This document shows positions 61,510-64,000 of a stretch of 64,000 bases of DNA, piece by piece; the stretch's first letter is position 1, and each line of letters starts with the position of its first letter. The DNA comes from Actinocatenispora sera. GTDB taxonomy: Bacteria > Actinomycetota > Actinomycetes > Mycobacteriales > Micromonosporaceae. The notes under the pieces were generated by a model. The model made no database searches, had not been told where the DNA came from, and worked only from the letters and a program-made list of their open reading frames with translations. The stretch is taken from NCBI RefSeq assembly GCF_018324685.1, contig NZ_AP023354.1, forward strand, positions 1,364,001 through 1,428,000, given 5' to 3'. Made by a program: the position numbers and the translations under genes.

Positions 61510-62208
61510 ATGACGACCGCAACGGAAGACCTCCTCGGGTACGAGGACCTGCCCGCGCTGTTGACCCGGATGACCGGTGACGAGAAGCACGAGCCGAGCG
61601 CGACCTCCACCCTGGACGTGCTGTGGGTGCTCTACGACCGGGTACTGCGGGTCGATCCGGACAACCTGCACGATCCGGCCCGCGACCGGTTCCTGCTCTC
61701 CAAGGGGCACGGACCGGCCGCGTACTACGCGGTACTGGCGGCGAAGGGGTTCTTCCCCACCGACCTGCTGGACGACTTCGGTTCGTACGACTCGCCGCTC
61801 GGGTACCACCCGGACCGGACCCGGCTGCCCGGCGTGGAGATCTCGTCCGGCTCGCTCGGCCACGGGCTGCCGCTCGGCGTCGGCGTCGCGCTCGGCCTCC
61901 GCGCCCAGGGCTTCCCCGATGCGCGGACCTACGTGCTGGTCGGTGATGCCGAGCTCGACGAGGGCAGCAACCACGAGGCGATCGCGTACGCCGGGGCGAC
62001 CGGGCTGGCCAGCCTGACCGTCGTGGTGGTGGACAACCGGTCCGCGACGCATGGCTGGCCGGGCGGCATCGGCGCGCGCTTCGCCGCGCACGGCTGGTCC
62101 ACGGCGACGGTGGACGGCCGCAACCACCGGGCGTTGGAGTCCGCCCTGACCACCCCGCTGCCCGGCCGTCCGCACGTCGTCGTGGCTACCGTCGAAGACA
62201 AGTACTGA
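61510..62208 (+). CDS. Transketolase N-terminal (thiamine diphosphate-binding) subunit
   Basis: The 232-residue protein carries the ThDP pyrophosphate domain: FLLSKGHGPAAYYAVLAAKG near residue 60, ISSGSLGHGLPLGVGVALG near 118 and the motif VGDAELDEGSNHEA near 145, ending DNRSATHGWPGG. Transketolase is normally one ~650-residue chain; here, as in some bacteria, it is split, and the second half follows after 29 bp. Together they would move two-carbon units between sugar phosphates, though the DXS family is similar. It lies downstream of a SoxR dyad. Confidence 0.9.
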   Translation: MTTATEDLLGYEDLPALLTRMTGDEKHEPSATSTLDVLWVLYDRVLRVDPDNLHDPARDRFLLSKGHGPAAYYAVLAAKGFFPTDLLDDFGSYDSPLGYHPDRTRLPGVEISSGSLGHGLPLGVGVALGLRAQGFPDARTYVLVGDAELDEGSNHEAIAYAGATGLASLTVVVVDNRSATHGWPGGIGARFAAHGWSTATVDGRNHRALESALTTPLPGRPHVVVATVEDKY

Positions 62209-62237
62209 GCCGTCGAGCACCGAGAGGACAGTCCACA

Positions 62238-63134
62238 ATGGACATGCGAGAGACGTTCGTGGCCGGCACGACGGCGATCCTGGACGAGGACCCGCGTACC
62301 GCGCTGGTGCTCGCGGACATCTCGGCGGCGGCGTTCGAGCCGGTCCGCGAGCGGCACCCGGACCGGGTGCTCAACGTGGGTATCCGCGAGTCGCTGCTGG
62401 TCGGCGTCGCCGGCGGGCTGGCCCAGACCGGGCTGCGGCCGATCGCGCACAGCTACGCGCCGTTCCTGGTCGAGCGCGCGTTCGAGCAGATCAAGCTCGA
62501 CTTCGGCAACCAGGACGGCCACGGCGTGCTGGTCAGCGTCGGCGCCTCGTACGACAACGCGCAGGCCGGCCGCAGCCACCACGCCCCCGGCGACGTCGCG
62601 CTGATCGACACGCTGCCCGGCTGGGAGGTCCGGGTACCGGGCCATCCGGACGAGGTCGACCCGCTGTTGCGGCACGCGGTCGGCGGCGACGGTTCGGTCT
62701 ACCTGCGGCTGTCCACCCGCAGCAACGACGGCGCGCATGCCGGTACCGACGGCCGCCTGGTACCGCTGCGAACCGGTCACCGCGCCGTCGTCGTGGCGGT
62801 CGGGCCGATGTTGTCCGCGGTGCTCGCCGCCACGGTCGGCCTGGACGTGACCGTCGCGTACACCAACACGGTCCGGCCGTTCGACGCCGCCGGGCTGCGC
62901 GAGCTCGCCGGTGCCACGGGCGACACGGTGATCCTGGTCGAGCCGTACCTGGCCGGCACCTCGGCCCGGGTGGTCGACGACGCGCTGCTCGACCGTCCAC
63001 ATCGGACGCTCGGGCTCGGGGTGCGCCGGGTCGACCTGCACCGGTTCGGTACGCCGGCCGATCACGACGACGCGCACGGCCTCACCCCCGACGCCCTCCG
63101 CCACGCCATCGCCGGGTTCCTGCTGCCGCGGTGA
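62238..63134 (+). CDS. Transketolase C-terminal (pyrimidine and C-terminal domain) subunit
   Basis: The 298-residue protein has the pyrimidine-binding domain with the catalytic glutamate in VLNVGIRESLLVGVAGG, followed by SYAPFLVERAFEQIKLDF and the transketolase C-terminal domain (VVVAVGPMLSAVLAA). It starts with MDMRETF as in split transketolase pairs. ATG 62238 has GAGAGGA upstream. It is co-transcribed with the N-terminal half. Confidence 0.9.
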   Translation: MDMRETFVAGTTAILDEDPRTALVLADISAAAFEPVRERHPDRVLNVGIRESLLVGVAGGLAQTGLRPIAHSYAPFLVERAFEQIKLDFGNQDGHGVLVSVGASYDNAQAGRSHHAPGDVALIDTLPGWEVRVPGHPDEVDPLLRHAVGGDGSVYLRLSTRSNDGAHAGTDGRLVPLRTGHRAVVVAVGPMLSAVLAATVGLDVTVAYTNTVRPFDAAGLRELAGATGDTVILVEPYLAGTSARVVDDALLDRPHRTLGLGVRRVDLHRFGTPADHDDAHGLTPDALRHAIAGFLLPR

Positions 63135-63201
63135 CGCGACGAGGGCGGCCGGGTGGCTGCGGGCGGACGCGGCACGTGCAGACCGGACGCCCGACCGGGC
63201 C

Positions 63202-63412
63202 GTCGGACCGCCCTGCCCTGCGAAGACCGAGCGCCCTGCTTGTGGCAAGACCGAGCGCCCTGCCCGGTGGCGGGACGGGGCCTCCTGCCCCGCGGTGCGG
63301 CGGGGCCTCCTGCCCTGCGGCGGGCCGGAGCGCCCTGCCCTACGGCGGGACGGAGCCTGCTGCCCTCCGATGAGACGGAGTGCCCTGCGCTGCGGTGGGA
63401 CGGTGCGCCGAG
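63202..63412. repeat. Degenerate 23-27 bp tandem repeats
   Basis: About eight units share the core GACSGAGCGCCCTGCCCTGCGG with many substitutions and small length changes (63202 to 63412). They fill the gap between the transketolase and the partial MFS gene. No function is apparent; short open frames across them are artefacts of the repeat. Confidence 0.75.
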
Positions 63413-63434
63413 CTCGGCCCACCGTCCACTGTGG

Positions 63435-64000
63435 TCAGAGGTGTCGCCGTCGGGCGAGGAACGTCGCCGCGAGCGCGACGCCGAGCAGCACGAGCGCGAC
63501 GTTCACCCCGATCGCGACCCGGACGCCGGGCAGCACCGCCGGCCCGCCGGCCATCGCCGCGGTGGCGACCGCGGACAGCACCGGCGTACCCATCGTGATG
63601 CCGACCTGCTGTGCCATGGTGGCGAGGCCGGACGCCAGGCCCTGCTCGGCGGCGGGCAGGCCGGAGGTGGCGGTGACCATGAAGCCGACGATGACGACCA
63701 TGTTGCCGATCCCGCCGACGAACGTGGCCGGCAGCAACAGCGCGAGCCAGCCGGGGTTCGCCCCGATCGCCAGCAGTGCACCGGTACCGGCCGCCTGCAC
63801 CAGGCCGCCGAGCACCAGCGCGACCGTCGGCGAGGTGCGGGCGATCAGCCGGGGCGCCGCGATCCCGCCCAGCACCGTACCGACGCCGAGCACGCCGAAG
63901 GACAGCCCGGCGCCGAGCGTGGAGAACCCGAGCGTCTTCTGCAGGTACAGGGTGAGCAGGTAGACGAGCGAGGTCTCGGTGCCGAACGCGATCAGCCCGG
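63435..64000 (-). CDS. MFS transporter, C-terminal part (runs off the window)
   Basis: The frame is open to the window edge, so the N-terminus is missing. The visible part has four to five hydrophobic helices, GGIGNMVVIVGFMVTATSGLPAAEQGLASGLATM and the typical DHA2 ending, and stops at 63435 (RRRHL). It is likely a drug-efflux-type MFS exporter. Confidence 0.85.
   Translation of the reverse strand, partial: GLIAFGTETSLVYLLTLYLQKTLGFSTLGAGLSFGVLGVGTVLGGIAAPRLIARTSPTVALVLGGLVQAAGTGALLAIGANPGWLALLLPATFVGGIGNMVVIVGFMVTATSGLPAAEQGLASGLATMAQQVGITMGTPVLSAVATAAMAGGPAVLPGVRVAIGVNVALVLLGVALAATFLARRRHL

Overview
The window is high-GC (roughly 70-75% by eye), densely coded DNA from an actinomycete. Frequent GTG/TTG starts, GGAGG ribosome sites, many 4-bp ATGA/GTGA overlaps, a SigE-family sigma factor, NarL-type two-component pairs and a spore-associated-protein-like secreted protein suggest a sporulating filamentous actinobacterium, perhaps Micromonosporaceae. 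That placement is inference; there is no rRNA or other phylogenetic marker. The only RNA gene seen is tRNA-Ser(UGA) at 7547-7636.

Layout. 1-4.6 kb: an aminoglycoside-phosphotransferase-fold protein and a complete ferrous/ferric iron uptake operon efeUOB with an IdeR/DtxR-like box upstream. 4.7-13 kb: asparaginase, an unusual DUF11-like/L,D-transpeptidase chimera, tRNA-Ser, CPBP protease, VOC protein, MBL-fold hydrolase, a TTGATCA repeat cluster, a secreted SH3/NlpC-P60-like protein and a serine beta-lactamase-family hydrolase. 13-18.3 kb: a SigE-type sigma factor with an overlapping membrane partner, then a tightly coupled operon DUF969 (frameshifted)-DUF979-pcp-DUF2891-Smr that looks like uptake and processing of pyroglutamyl peptides or a related compound. 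18.3-22 kb: methyltransferase, two small conserved proteins and an M48 metalloprotease.

22-32.5 kb: two paralogous copies of a divergent gene pair (22100-24408 and 29867-32466), each with two single-pass membrane/secreted proteins around a similar promoter region. They flank a DUF3311/sodium-solute symporter/M20 amidohydrolase/D-cysteine desulfhydrase/LysR catabolic group.

34.5-42.7 kb is the most interesting part. A protein with an HK97 phage-capsid (encapsulin) fold is co-directional and overlapping with an ATP-grasp ligase, an adenylate-forming ligase and an MFS exporter. Divergent from it lie a DegT/StrS aminotransferase, a PAPS-dependent sulfotransferase and an SDR. No phage genes are nearby. 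This matches the concept of a 'natural product' (family 3) encapsulin cluster, here in a compact form without PKS or NRPS.

42.8-64 kb: regulator/transporter pairs (ArsR-like with MFS and twin operators; HxlR with MFS; MarR with an NmrA-like reductase), phosphofructokinase, HAD hydrolase, a truncated DUF418 gene, two two-component systems, a SapA-like secreted protein, GH36 alpha-galactosidase, aldo/keto reductase, a beta-hydroxyacid dehydrogenase, a SoxR-type regulator divergent from a split transketolase, and a truncated MFS gene at the edge.
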